A stretch of DNA of 30,898 nucleotides, taken from IMG/VR virus record IMGVR_UViG_3300033064_002414, positions 1-30,898 of that record; one strand, 5' to 3'. Position 1 is the first letter of the stretch. The number at the start of each line of letters is the position of its first letter. The position numbers and the translations under genes are program-made. This DNA comes from a virus. Positions 21,052-29,146 of this stretch are shown here, piece after piece. Under the pieces are notes generated by a model, which was not told the origin of the DNA, ran no database searches, and saw nothing but the letters and a program-made list of their open reading frames with translations.

Positions 21052-23154
21052 TTAGTTACTAGGGCGCAGGCGGGCGCCGTTGTTTTTCATCATTTCGAGT
21101 TCGTTCTGGCCGACGTTTGCACGCGGGATGTACTGGGTGCGCCCGTCTTTGGTCACGGCGTAGTCACCGCGGCCGATCTTGGGGCGGACAAGCCCCTCGA
21201 AGAAACCGACCTCACTGACGTCCGCCCCGTCGAAGTCCGGCAGGGTGGACGACTCAGGACTGTCTTTGCCCAGGCCGACGTAGTTCAGGTATCCGGGGTC
21301 GCGCAGCCTGTTGGCGCCATCAGTGACCTTGTAGGCCGAGAGCACCTTCTGCCACACAGAGTTTTGACCGGCCTCGTCCATCTGGTCGAAGCCGGGGGCG
21401 ATGGAATTCGTCAGAGCGCGGACCTGTTGCAGACGCGCTGGGTCTATCTTGTCGTCGACGATGGCCAGGGACTCGAGGCGGCGGGTAGCGTTCTCGCTGG
21501 ACTTAAAGCCACGCGCCTGTTCGGCGGTTTTCTCGGCGTTAGCGGCGTCGCTGCGCCCGGCTTCGAAGGTGCGGTCGGCAATGAACCGGTCTTGCTGGGT
21601 CTTCATCGCGGAAGCTCGGGCGGTGCGGTCGGCGACTTCGTTTGTGCGCTCGGCGGTGAGCAGGTCAGTGGCATTTTTCTGAGTTGCTGCAAACTCGCGC
21701 TGCAGCGTGTCGCGCCGGTCCATCAGCATCTTCCTCTCATTGAGGCTGGCCGTGCCGGCAATCTGCCGGTCGATGCCGCTGGTGTCCAACGTGCGGCCGG
21801 CAAGCTCCCGGCGCTCGACCTTCTCCTGGCGATCCTGCTCGGTCTGTGCGTAGCCGGCCTGCAGGTTTCGCTCGGCACCATCGCGCAGTGAGCGCTCTCT
21901 GTAAGCCGCGCTCTGTGTGTACGGCGTTGAGTTGCCGGGCGCGGCGGGCGCGGCGGCATTTGCGGCAGATGGGTTACCGCGCAGGTTGGAGAAGTCGCGC
22001 ACGCCGTCGGTAGTGAGCTGGGTGATGCTGCCGAAGCCCTTGCTGGCGGAGAACTTGTTAAAGACGGCGTCGTCGTCGGTGTATGGGTCGCGCAGCGCAG
22101 CTGGTTTTGCAGAGGCTGCGACAGCTTGTGCGTCACCCGGTGCCAAAGCGTCCGGCCGCCGCCCTGTACCGGCGGCCATGCCGCCAGCCACTGCGGTAGC
22201 GGTGTTGGCCATGCGGGACGCGCCGCTGCCTGCGCGCAACAGACCGCCGACAGCGCCTGTGAGCGGGCCTGTTGCATTGAGTGCGTTACCGACATTACGA
22301 CCCACCTCAGTGTCAGTAAAGGCGTTATAGGGCAGCGCCGCTGGTGCGGGGGCATAACCGTCGGTCGGGATGGCGTTGACGTTGGCGCGGTTCTCGACGC
22401 TAGTGCCTGGCGGGCCGCCATTGCCGACCTTGGACTGTACGTCGGCCGCTGCGTAACCGGCTGCGCCAGCGAAGCCGTTCTTCACCAGGTCTTTGACCAT
22501 GGGCATGGCGGATTGGCGCAGGGAGGTGGCGGCCGCAGCTGGAGGAACAGACGGAGGAACAGACGGAGTGCCCACGCCCGTCTGGAACGGCCCAGTGCGC
22601 CCGGCTTGGTAGACGCGCGCTTCAGCGGAGCCGCCGGGGCCGACATTTGGGTTGCCGCCGCGCATACGGGCGTCTGTCGCACCGGACGTGTCGAAGCGCC
22701 CAGCTGCTGGGCCTTCGCCCAGCACGTCGCCAGCACCCGGCATAGTGAAGCCCGAGCGCGTCGCCACCGCGTTGGCGGGCGTGCCACCAATACGCACGCG
22801 GTCAGGAAACTCTGGCACATCGCTGGGCATGGTGAAGCCCGAGCGCGTGGCCAACGCTCCACCGTCCGCCATGCGCAGAGTCTTGCCCCGCTGCTCAGCC
22901 ACCGGCGTGTGCGTGGCGTCCTTGATGGCGTCGAGCTTGTCGTAGCCGATCATTTCGGCGGTGTCTGCCGGCAGCACGTACTCGCCGTTGGCGTACTCAG
23001 CCTTGACGGTATCCACCGTGCCGTCGCCAGCGCCTTCGACGCGGCCGCCGCGCAGGCTGCCCTTTTGGTAGACGCCGTCGGCCCAGCGCTTCATGCCGCC
23101 GTCGGCCATGCGCAGGGTCATCTTTTTCTCGGGGTAGCTGCGCATGGAGTTCAT
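21052..23154 (-). CDS. Virion protein with N-terminal repeats (internal/structural), 700 aa
   Basis: The first 100 residues hold repeated units: LRMADGG twice and, further on, ATRSGFTMP twice (near 22742 and 22828 at the DNA level). They also include a domain reading GGRVEGAGDGTVDTVKAEYANGEYVLPAD. A similar Gly-x-Gly-Thr...GEYVLPA unit occurs in many phage structural proteins, but its role is unknown. The middle is Gly/Ala/Pro-rich. From about 420 to 580 the chain is strongly charged and coiled (EQDRQEKVERRELAGR, AEKTAEQARGF). The C-terminus ends NELEMMKNNGARLRPSN. Position between the giant protein and the 551-aa protein suggests an ejection or inner-core component. The leader TTAAGAAAGATCGTC resembles those at 3356 and 8290. 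Confidence 0.75.
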   Translation of the reverse strand: MNSMRSYPEKKMTLRMADGGMKRWADGVYQKGSLRGGRVEGAGDGTVDTVKAEYANGEYVLPADTAEMIGYDKLDAIKDATHTPVAEQRGKTLRMADGGALATRSGFTMPSDVPEFPDRVRIGGTPANAVATRSGFTMPGAGDVLGEGPAAGRFDTSGATDARMRGGNPNVGPGGSAEARVYQAGRTGPFQTGVGTPSVPPSVPPAAAATSLRQSAMPMVKDLVKNGFAGAAGYAAADVQSKVGNGGPPGTSVENRANVNAIPTDGYAPAPAALPYNAFTDTEVGRNVGNALNATGPLTGAVGGLLRAGSGASRMANTATAVAGGMAAGTGRRPDALAPGDAQAVAASAKPAALRDPYTDDDAVFNKFSASKGFGSITQLTTDGVRDFSNLRGNPSAANAAAPAAPGNSTPYTQSAAYRERSLRDGAERNLQAGYAQTEQDRQEKVERRELAGRTLDTSGIDRQIAGTASLNERKMLMDRRDTLQREFAATQKNATDLLTAERTNEVADRTARASAMKTQQDRFIADRTFEAGRSDAANAEKTAEQARGFKSSENATRRLESLAIVDDKIDPARLQQVRALTNSIAPGFDQMDEAGQNSVWQKVLSAYKVTDGANRLRDPGYLNYVGLGKDSPESSTLPDFDGADVSEVGFFEGLVRPKIGRGDYAVTKDGRTQYIPRANVGQNELEMMKNNGARLRPSN

Positions 23155-23167
23155 GACGATCTTTCTT

Positions 23168-23182
23168 AATCTAAGTTAGATT
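23168..23182 (-). repeat. 15-base perfect inverted repeat upstream of the 700-aa gene
   Basis: AATCTAA-G-TTAGATT, containing the core TCTAA-N-TTAGA, in the 43-bp gap before the gene on the minus strand. A -10-like TAAAAT (minus strand) overlaps its upstream edge, but no good -35 is seen. Confidence 0.65.
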
Positions 23183-23197
23183 TTAGACTGTAAGTGC

Positions 23198-24853
23198 TCA
23201 TACTGAGCCGGAGTAGTTTGTATTGGTCCCGACCGAGTCAGAACTGGCGACGCTGCTCGACCAGCCGTAGTTGTAGCTGTTGGTCTCGCCGCGCGACACC
23301 GACTCTGATGCGCCGCGGCTTTCTGACACGCTGCCTGACAGATTGATGGCCGAGAGTGCCGAGGCGGCCATCTGGGCCGACACCTGGGAGCCTGCCTTGG
23401 CCGAATCGACCAGCAGGGCCATCTTCTGGGTCAGGTTGGCGATGTTGGCTTTGGCCCCTTCGATGCGGACATCGGCAGCGGCCCTTAAGTACGTAACCTC
23501 AGAGCGGTAGGCCTCGGTCTCGGCTGCCATGCGCCCGGTCTGGCCCTGCACTTGAGCGTTATAAGACTGCACGTCCTTGCCGTAGACATCGGCCAGCGTG
23601 CCGTACTGCGAGCCCTTGGCGCGGAAGTACTCGCCGTAAGCGTCAACTTGGGCGGCATAGGTCTCGACGCGGTTTTTGTTGGTGGCGGCCACTACGTTGG
23701 TGGCGTCGACCTTGGCCTTGTACAGATCGACGATCTTGCCGGCAGCCTGAATCTGGGCGCTGTAGACCTGGACCGCCTGTTCGTTGATGGTGCCGGTAAG
23801 GCGCTGGCCTTCGATGTCGGCCTTGTACTGATCGAGCTTGCTCAGTTCGGCCTGCATTGCGCCCTTCCACTGGTCGATCTTTGCGGCGTAGGCCTGCACA
23901 TCGGCACTGTAGCGCGTCACCTCGCTCTGGTAGATGTCGATTGCCACTTGCTGTGCGTAACGCGCCGCATCGAATCCGCGCTGGGCAACCTGGCTGGCGT
24001 AGGCGATGAGGCCGGACTCGAGCTTGATGGCGTTGTCCATGGCGAACTGGCGATTGCCCTGCTCCATCTTGGCTTGCTCAATCGCCACCTCGCGCGACAA
24101 GGTGCTGCTGGCGTCTTGTGCAGACTGCGCTGCTCGCGCCAGCTCGACTGCCAGCATGCCCGGCGGCTTGGAGAAGCCCCGTGCAGCGAAGCTCCGCAGC
24201 GCCTGCTGGCTTTTTTGCGCAGCGTTGAGGGCCTCGCGCGCACGACCCCGGTCCCATAGCGCCTGCTCGACCGCTGGCTCAAGGCCTGTGGCGGCACCAT
24301 CGACCCAGGCTTGCAGCCGGGTGCGCAAGCTGGTCAACAGGGTCGATGTGTAGGTGGTCTCAAGAAACTCAAAGGTATCGCTGGCAACCGTAGGTCCGCC
24401 GGGCAGCACCGCACCGAAGACGGGCAAGTTGAGCAAGACGGTCAACGGTACGGTGATGGTCTTTAGCGTCGGCACGCTAGGCAACACCACATCGGTCGGC
24501 GCCACCGGTAACGCGATGGTGTCGAGTGTGGGCGAGGACGGCGCTGTCACAGTGAAGTCTGTGGTGATGGCGGTGGTGAACGCGGCGGGTCGGGTCGGCA
24601 CAGTAGGCGCTGCATAAACGCCGATAGTCTTGGTGGTTGCGGCCAGCACCTCGGCCAGCACCGGGATGGTGGACACCGTGTTGGCCGTGGTCGCCAAGGA
24701 CGTCAGAAAAGTATTTGCCGAGGTGACCGCGCTTGAGGCATATGTCTGCGCGGTGGTCCAGCCGGTGGAGACGAGGTTGCCCGCGTTGATGTTGCTGAGG
24801 GCGATCGACCCGACGGTGGCCTTTTGAGCTATCTGGGGAGTAACTGCGGGCAT
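23198..24853 (-). CDS. Virion structural protein, coiled-coil, 551 aa
   Basis: The N-terminal 200 residues are Thr/Val/Pro-rich and beta-prone, with repeated VPT/APT phrases (YAAPTVPTRPAAF, VLPSVPTLKTITVPL). From about 200 to 470 it is nearly all helix with Gln/Ala heptads (VAIDIYQSEVTRYSADVQAYAAKIDQWKG split over this region; also VYSAQIQAAGKIVDLYKAKVDATN). Repeated AYAAxIDxxKxxMQ-like units suggest a long coiled coil or a bundle. The C-terminal 60 residues are Ser/Gly/Asn-rich (SVSESRGASESVSRGETNSYNYGWSS). No fold is assigned; a neck, needle or internal virion protein is the likely class. AAGGA sits ten bases before the ATG. Confidence 0.75.
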   Translation of the reverse strand: MPAVTPQIAQKATVGSIALSNINAGNLVSTGWTTAQTYASSAVTSANTFLTSLATTANTVSTIPVLAEVLAATTKTIGVYAAPTVPTRPAAFTTAITTDFTVTAPSSPTLDTIALPVAPTDVVLPSVPTLKTITVPLTVLLNLPVFGAVLPGGPTVASDTFEFLETTYTSTLLTSLRTRLQAWVDGAATGLEPAVEQALWDRGRAREALNAAQKSQQALRSFAARGFSKPPGMLAVELARAAQSAQDASSTLSREVAIEQAKMEQGNRQFAMDNAIKLESGLIAYASQVAQRGFDAARYAQQVAIDIYQSEVTRYSADVQAYAAKIDQWKGAMQAELSKLDQYKADIEGQRLTGTINEQAVQVYSAQIQAAGKIVDLYKAKVDATNVVAATNKNRVETYAAQVDAYGEYFRAKGSQYGTLADVYGKDVQSYNAQVQGQTGRMAAETEAYRSEVTYLRAAADVRIEGAKANIANLTQKMALLVDSAKAGSQVSAQMAASALSAINLSGSVSESRGASESVSRGETNSYNYGWSSSVASSDSVGTNTNYSGSV

Positions 24854-24865
24854 GGTGGGCTGTCC

Positions 24866-25774
24866 TTATGCGGAGTATGTCAAGTAGGTGGTGATGTCTG
24901 GCTGCGGGATGCTAGGGCGCGCGAGACTCACCGTCGTAATGGGCGCAGGGATTGGGCCCGCGACCGCCGCGACTCCCCTGGCGTCGTGCCGGAACAATCT
25001 GTCGGTCGAGCTGGTGTCGGTGGTGTAGTGGCCGTTCGTGGTGTTGCTGCCCATGCCGTCCGAGCCGCCTAGGCTGGTGACCCTGGAATCCGCCGCGGTG
25101 GACGTAACCCCTAGTGGCGTCAGAGAGTAGGCGCCATAGTCCCACTGCCAGGCCCGGGCGTAGAGGGAGTAGAACGCTACGCCGCCGCCGAACGGGTCTT
25201 GTACGGGGTAGGAATACTTCATTTCTCCCCCGAACCGCTGCCCGTCGGCAGACATGGTATTGACGATGAAGCCAAACCCCGCACCCTCCCAGTCCAGATA
25301 GCGCTTGCCCGTCACGCTGCTGTTGACCCACGCGCGGTAGTGGGAGAGGTACGTCATCCGGCCGTTGACGAGGCCGACTGCTTTTTCCCTGTCGTAATCG
25401 TTTCCGATCGTTATCACCTCGTTTGCCTGCGCCAGGGGCGGCTGCGGGCGAGTGATCGCCAGAGAGATTGCCCCTGTCCTGCGCACCTCGTCCTTGAATG
25501 TTGCCTTGATGAAGTTGGCGACGCGGACGGCATCGTCATCGTGCGTGTCGGCTTCTGTGACAACGACACTAGCGAGAGGAACGTGTATGGCGACGTAATC
25601 CTGGCCGAACATACTCGCCACGGTGAGCTCTACGCCGCCGGCCATCGTGAGGTTGCGCATCATCTGCTGCAGCCCGCCCAGCGCCATATGGGTCTTCATC
25701 TCGGCCAGCCGGGACTGCGCCAGTCCGAGGTATGTAGCGGCGGCGTCGCGGTCGCCTGAGAGTTCCTTACGCAT
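24866..25774 (-). CDS. Virion protein, 302 aa
   Basis: Start at 25774 is chosen because it overlaps the upstream stop (8 bp) and begins MRKELSGDRDAAATYLGLAQ, a clean helix; a longer frame to 25906 would lie inside the upstream gene in another frame. The first 60 residues are helical; residues 60-260 are rich in Gly, Tyr, Trp and Ser (WVNSSVTGKRYLDWEGAGFGF, FYSLYARAWQWDYGAYSL), typical of a beta-structured virion protein. The tail is Pro/Thr-rich. No family recognised. It lies between the 564- and 551-aa structural genes, so a head-tail or tail component is likely. Confidence 0.7.
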   Translation of the reverse strand: MRKELSGDRDAAATYLGLAQSRLAEMKTHMALGGLQQMMRNLTMAGGVELTVASMFGQDYVAIHVPLASVVVTEADTHDDDAVRVANFIKATFKDEVRRTGAISLAITRPQPPLAQANEVITIGNDYDREKAVGLVNGRMTYLSHYRAWVNSSVTGKRYLDWEGAGFGFIVNTMSADGQRFGGEMKYSYPVQDPFGGGVAFYSLYARAWQWDYGAYSLTPLGVTSTAADSRVTSLGGSDGMGSNTTNGHYTTDTSSTDRLFRHDARGVAAVAGPIPAPITTVSLARPSIPQPDITTYLTYSA

Positions 25775-27461
25775 GGGGACGGCGCTGACGTGGAGAGGGG
25801 ACCACCTCGAGCTCGTCGAGCGAAAAATCGCCGCCCAAGGTGTTGCCCAGCTCGAAGCGCCAGTAACGTCCGGCCAGACCCTTGCCGACCTTGACCCGGC
25901 TGCCATGCAGCTGGTCGGCCGGGCGCAGTGCCGGTAGTTCGTAGAGTCGCGCGCTCTGGTCGTCCACTGCCACGCTCAGCTGCAGCGCGGTGCTGGCGCG
26001 GTAACCCAGATAGAGCCGCTCGACGCCCTTATCAAAGGACGAGCCAAAGTCGGTGTTGCCCATACTGACCGTGGCAGCGATGGCCACGCCGGCGTCGCTG
26101 TCGCCCACCAGCTCGAAGATGCCCGCAGCACTGGCACCGAGGTAGGTGCCATTGAAGGCGGCCAGGCTGTTAAACGCAAAGCCGCTGTAGCTCGTGATCC
26201 GGCTACCGGGGTCGATGGGCCGGCCCGGGCGCTGCGCCGGGGCGCTCGCGCGCAGGGCAACCGCCCCGCTCGACCACAGAGCGATGTAGCGCTCGGCCTC
26301 GGGGATGAATAAGCCGGCCCCAGTGCCCGACGCGGCAAAGTTGTAGCTGCCGCGCGTCAAGTTGTCGATCTCCAGCCCCGGCGTGCCCATGCAGATGCCC
26401 TGCGTGCTCAGCCACAGCGGGATCGGCCGTGCGCCCAGCGAGCCGTCGCCGATGGACACGCCCTCGGCGTAGGCCAGCGTACCGGGAATGGCGCCGTAAC
26501 CGGTCTTGGCCACGTACTGGAAGTCGTCGGGCCCGCTGCCGGCCAGAATGCCGCAGCCGGCGCTGGTGCCGACAAACAGCCCGCCTGCGCCGCCTTTGTC
26601 TTCCAGCGGAGCCAGCAGCGTGATGGGCGCACCCAGGTCAATGTAGTTGCGGAGGTCGAACAGTTCGGGCGCAAACGGCTCGGACATGTAGAGCACGTTG
26701 CCGGCAGCCACGAGCATGTAGCCCTTGTAGTACGCGACCAACTGTCCGGCCGGAGCCGGCTGCAGGAACTGCGTAGCCAACTGAAAAGTCAACGCCGCCA
26801 CAGTTGATGCGGTGAGGTCCGAGGTAAGTGTGGTGCGCGGCAGCGTGGCGGCCAGGTAGAGCAGCTCGCCGTTCGGCGTCGTCATGTAGATGTTGCGCGA
26901 GGCCACGCTGGTGTCGGCAAGCGTCGGCAATGTAATTCGGATGCTCTGGTTGCCGGCGACGATCACTTCGGTGGCCAGACCTGCACCCGACTCCTGCCCG
27001 TCCGTGCGCACGCTGGTGATCGCGCACTGGTAGCGGCCGGCCATCAGGCTGCCAGTGACGAGCGCAGCGCCGGGGGCAGCTGGCACGGCCAGGCCCCACG
27101 ACCGCGTTACGCCGGATTCGAACACGCCTGAGATGGCGGCATCGGAGAAATAAACCCGCTCGCCTGCCTGGCAGTAGCTCATGGTGGCACCACTGACTGA
27201 GGACAGCGCGCTGGTGGTGAAGTCGGCGTTGAGGCGCATCAGCTGCGTGCCGGACACAAACAGCGCCTGTGTGCCGCTGGCCCAGAGCGAGTGCGCCGCC
27301 GTGGCGTTGCGCCGGGTAAAACCCTGTCGCCGTGCCAGCCGTCCAGACTTGTCGATATCGACGTTGTCGGCGATCAGCAAGTCAGCGGGCGTGAACCGCT
27401 CGGACTCGACGTTGTTGCGCAGCCCCGAGAACGCCTTGTATTTAACGCCGTCGCTCGCCAT
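25767..27461 (-). CDS. Beta-rich tail/stabilisation protein, 564 aa
   Basis: First gene after the promoter region at 27535-27563, with a strong GGAGG ribosome-binding site before the ATG. The N-terminus reads YKAFSGLRNNVESERFTPADLLIADNVDIDKSGRLARRQGF, an opening I associate with podovirus tail proteins that fold as beta-propellers and cap or stabilise packaged DNA. The rest is beta-strand and Gly/Ala-rich, with repeats of the type ALFVSGTQLMRL and LLYLAATLPRTTL. P22 gp10-like or T7 gp12-like roles are possible; similarity is only by pattern, so the class is more certain than the name. Confidence 0.75.
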   Translation of the reverse strand: MASDGVKYKAFSGLRNNVESERFTPADLLIADNVDIDKSGRLARRQGFTRRNATAAHSLWASGTQALFVSGTQLMRLNADFTTSALSSVSGATMSYCQAGERVYFSDAAISGVFESGVTRSWGLAVPAAPGAALVTGSLMAGRYQCAITSVRTDGQESGAGLATEVIVAGNQSIRITLPTLADTSVASRNIYMTTPNGELLYLAATLPRTTLTSDLTASTVAALTFQLATQFLQPAPAGQLVAYYKGYMLVAAGNVLYMSEPFAPELFDLRNYIDLGAPITLLAPLEDKGGAGGLFVGTSAGCGILAGSGPDDFQYVAKTGYGAIPGTLAYAEGVSIGDGSLGARPIPLWLSTQGICMGTPGLEIDNLTRGSYNFAASGTGAGLFIPEAERYIALWSSGAVALRASAPAQRPGRPIDPGSRITSYSGFAFNSLAAFNGTYLGASAAGIFELVGDSDAGVAIAATVSMGNTDFGSSFDKGVERLYLGYRASTALQLSVAVDDQSARLYELPALRPADQLHGSRVKVGKGLAGRYWRFELGNTLGGDFSLDELEVVPSPRQRRPHA

Positions 27462-27517
27462 AGCACCTCCCGGGTTTGCGCCGCAGCGCGGTGTAAATAA
27501 GCCAATGGGCTCGCCAT

Positions 27518-27528
27518 TCTAACTTAGA
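27518..27528 (-). repeat. TCTAA-C-TTAGA palindrome at the predicted start of late transcription
   Basis: An 11-base palindrome seven bases past the -10 of the promoter at 27535-27563, which is where transcription would begin. This is the best evidence that the recurrent motif is an operator or a 5'-end structure. Confidence 0.6.
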
Positions 27529-27534
27529 TGACAG

Positions 27535-27563
27535 ATTATAAGGTGTGCCGCGAACGGTCCCAA
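27535..27563 (-). promoter_or_regulatory. Sigma-70-like leftward promoter for the virion genes
   Basis: On the minus strand TTGGGA (27558-27563), 17 bases, then a perfect TATAAT (27535-27540). It is the best promoter I can see in the late arm. It would drive the 564-aa gene and the structural genes to its left. The -35 lies in the loop of the large inverted repeat at 27545-27582. Confidence 0.6.
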
Positions 27564-27582
27564 GGCGGACTATTCGCGGCAC
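27545..27582 (-). other. Large stem-loop with symmetric internal loop
   Basis: GTGCCGCGAA (27545-27554) and TTCGCGGCAC (27573-27582) pair perfectly over 10 bp. After a 2x2 mismatch, GTCC (27557-27560) and GGAC (27567-27570) pair around six bases. No T-run follows. It could be a protein-binding operator around the -35, or an RNA processing hairpin. Confidence 0.6.
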
Positions 27583-27603
27583 TGCAGGGGTTGGGTAGGG
27601 CAT

Positions 27604-27640
27604 GAAAAACCCGAATGACGCCCACCCCTGCTGGGGCTGG
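27604..27640 (-). terminator. Terminator after the lysis genes
   Basis: On the minus strand CCA-g-CCCC pairs with GGGG-TGG around AGCA, with a TTTTT run downstream (27604-27608 on plus as AAAAA). Spacing from stem to T-run is about 13 bases, so it may be imperfect. It separates the lysis cassette from the virion promoter. Confidence 0.45.
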
Positions 27641-27703
27641 TGCCACTGTTCTTTTTTAACTATCTGACGCTGTCTTCGTCGCTTGCATTTGTTTGTCCGT
27701 TCG

Positions 27704-27928
27704 TTAATTTGCCAGCGCGGCAGACCGGCAATCCCGGTACTGGTTCGCTGTCTCCACTAGCTTGACTACCGTAGCACCAAAGCTGTCATCAAGGAGTGGC
27801 GACAGCTCTGGGCAACTTGAAACCACCAACGGTGTCGGCTGACTGGCCGGTGAGCGCGGCGTTGATGCGAGACAGCCCGCCAGCAGTGTTGACGCAATCA
27901 CGATAGACAGGGTTGTTTTCAACTTCAC
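27704..27928 (-). CDS. Rz1: Outer-membrane spanin subunit (Rz1-like lipoprotein), 74 aa
   Basis: The GTG at 27928 is chosen because AGAGG stands seven bases before it (AGAGGTACGCCGTG on the minus strand). It gives a classic lipoprotein signal: VKLKTTLSIVIASTLLAGC with the lipobox LAGC and acceptor Cys at residue 19. A longer frame to 28051 would bury this signal. After the Cys comes a Pro/Ser/Thr-rich tail (LASTPRSPASQPTPL), as usual for Rz1. It overlaps the Rz gene in another frame and extends past its end. With Rz it would bridge inner and outer membranes and fuse them in the last step of lysis. Confidence 0.85.
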   Translation of the reverse strand: MKLKTTLSIVIASTLLAGCLASTPRSPASQPTPLVVSSCPELSPLLDDSFGATVVKLVETANQYRDCRSAALAN

Positions 27929-28148
27929 GGCGTACCTCTTGGACGATGGTGGTGTTCTTGGGTCGATTCCCGGCAATGGCTTTGGCAGCACCTTGCTGAG
28001 CTGCCTCTCTGGTTTCACGAACAATGGCGTCGGCCTTGGCATTGAAAGCAACTACGCTGTCTGCGCCCGAGTTGTAGGAGAAGTAAGACGCACTGCCTAC
28101 GGAGGCTAGCCACCCTGCGGCGATGACGGACAGCAGGTAGGGGTTCAT
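27789..28148 (-). CDS. Rz: Inner-membrane spanin subunit (Rz-like), 119 aa
   Basis: One N-terminal membrane anchor (YLLSVIAAGWLASVGSASYF, about 4-23) followed by a periplasmic helix (ADAIVRETREAAQQGAAKAIA, then TTIVQEVRREVEN). A C-terminal region rich in Gly/Pro follows. This is the layout of Rz i-spanins, which pair with the Rz1 lipoprotein. It follows the endolysin gene by 13 bases. Only moderate sequence likeness to lambda Rz is visible, but the overlapping lipoprotein gene in another frame makes the call strong. Confidence 0.85.
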   Translation of the reverse strand: MNPYLLSVIAAGWLASVGSASYFSYNSGADSVVAFNAKADAIVRETREAAQQGAAKAIAGNRPKNTTIVQEVRREVENNPVYRDCVNTAGGLSRINAALTGQSADTVGGFKLPRAVATP

Positions 28149-28161
28149 TGATGGATCCAGT

Positions 28162-28689
28162 TCACGCCAACACCTCTGTGGCTACCGCGTACCGTGCTTG
28201 CCTGTCGGCCAGCCCGTTTATGCCGCCGTTGATTCGTTTCGTTGCTTTGAGGAAGTCACCTGCGTCGGCAATCTCATTAAGCCCGTGCTTCTTCCACCAC
28301 CAGGCTGCGCTCAGGGCTGCATAACCTGGCTTTCCGAGTAACTCGGGGGTAGATATGAAGTCGATGCCCAAGGCATCAGACAGCTCTTGGTAGTTATGCC
28401 GTCCAGTGATCTGGATCAAACCCCGACCACGGAAACGAGCGCCGTCACCTGTTTTGTTATTGCCCAAGTCAGCCCTGCCTTCGTAGCGCGACTGAGCTGG
28501 AGTTGGCCCCCAGATCTCTACGGCGTACTTGAAGCCGCCACTTTCATGGCCTACTTGTGCCAGGAACATGGCTTGTCTTGCTGAAGTATTTATGTCGTAC
28601 TCCAGCATGGACGCCTCGATGTACGGATGCCATTCCTCAGCACGGTCGATCCGAGCACCAGAAGCCAGAGCTAGTTGCTTTGGGGTCAT
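28162..28689 (-). CDS. GH19-family endolysin (chitinase-like muramidase), 175 aa
   Basis: Peptidoglycan hydrolase of glycoside hydrolase family 19. The catalytic Glu pair is Glu49 in GHESGG and Glu58 in AVEIWG, spaced as in the family. The signature FRGRGLIQITGRHNY (about 86-100) and the later WWWKKHGLNEIAD and KRINGGINGLADR blocks are all present. No signal peptide is seen, so export depends on a holin. The ATG overlaps the stop of the upstream membrane gene (ATGA at 28686-28689). About 175 residues is a normal length for phage GH19 lysins. Confidence 0.95.
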   Translation of the reverse strand: MTPKQLALASGARIDRAEEWHPYIEASMLEYDINTSARQAMFLAQVGHESGGFKYAVEIWGPTPAQSRYEGRADLGNNKTGDGARFRGRGLIQITGRHNYQELSDALGIDFISTPELLGKPGYAALSAAWWWKKHGLNEIADAGDFLKATKRINGGINGLADRQARYAVATEVLA

Positions 28690-29039
28690 ACGGGCGGCCA
28701 GCCGTCCATGATGGGCATAACAAGCCCTGGCTGTTGGTGAATAAAGGACTCGAGCTGGTAAATACGGCGGCGATACAGCGCCAGTTCCGCGGCCTGCTCC
28801 TGCTTTAACGTCAGCAACTCTGCGGCCCGCTCCTGCTTAAGCGACAGCAGTTCTGCTCGGAGGCTGGAGATTTCCTGTTGCAGTCTCGAGTTGAGCTCGT
28901 CTCTGGCCTCGGATTCACGCAACGCCGAAGCAGTGTCCTTGGCATCCAGATGAGCCAGCAACCACTTACCACCCCCACCGATTACCAGCAGGAAGCTGCC
29001 CAGCGAACCTATAAGTAAGGTGAGTGATTCGGCGCTCAT
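28686..29039 (-). CDS. Membrane protein with coiled coil, holin-like, 117 aa
   Basis: A single hydrophobic segment near the N-terminus (LTLLIGSLGSFLLVIGGGGKWLL, with the first 23 residues membrane-spanning). A long charged coiled coil follows, with a repeated phrase LSLKQERAAELLTLKQEQAAEL, then a short tail. Position directly before the endolysin, with a 4-base overlap, fits a holin or holin partner, but most holins lack such a coil, so the name is tentative. It could also tether a lysis or virion protein to the membrane. It begins by overlapping the upstream mini-ORF. Confidence 0.65.
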   Translation of the reverse strand: MSAESLTLLIGSLGSFLLVIGGGGKWLLAHLDAKDTASALRESEARDELNSRLQQEISSLRAELLSLKQERAAELLTLKQEQAAELALYRRRIYQLESFIHQQPGLVMPIMDGWPPV

Positions 29040-29119
29040 GAGCCGGCCCAGTCCGTGAAAATAACATGAGCGGTAGCTGCGCCTGCGAGTAGTTTGTCGA
29101 GCTTCATGAAAAGGTTCAT
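29036..29119 (-). CDS. Possible 27-aa small lysis-region peptide
   Basis: Reads MNLFMKLDKLLAGAATAHVIFTDWAGS and its TGA overlaps the next ATG (ATGA), the junction style of this operon. There is no clear ribosome-binding site. The mildly hydrophobic middle could be a weak membrane helix. Real coding is uncertain; it may be the remains of a larger membrane gene. Confidence 0.3.
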   Translation of the reverse strand: MNLFMKLDKLLAGAATAHVIFTDWAGS

Positions 29120-29146
29120 AGTAGTAAAGCCAGCTAGAGTTTTGGG

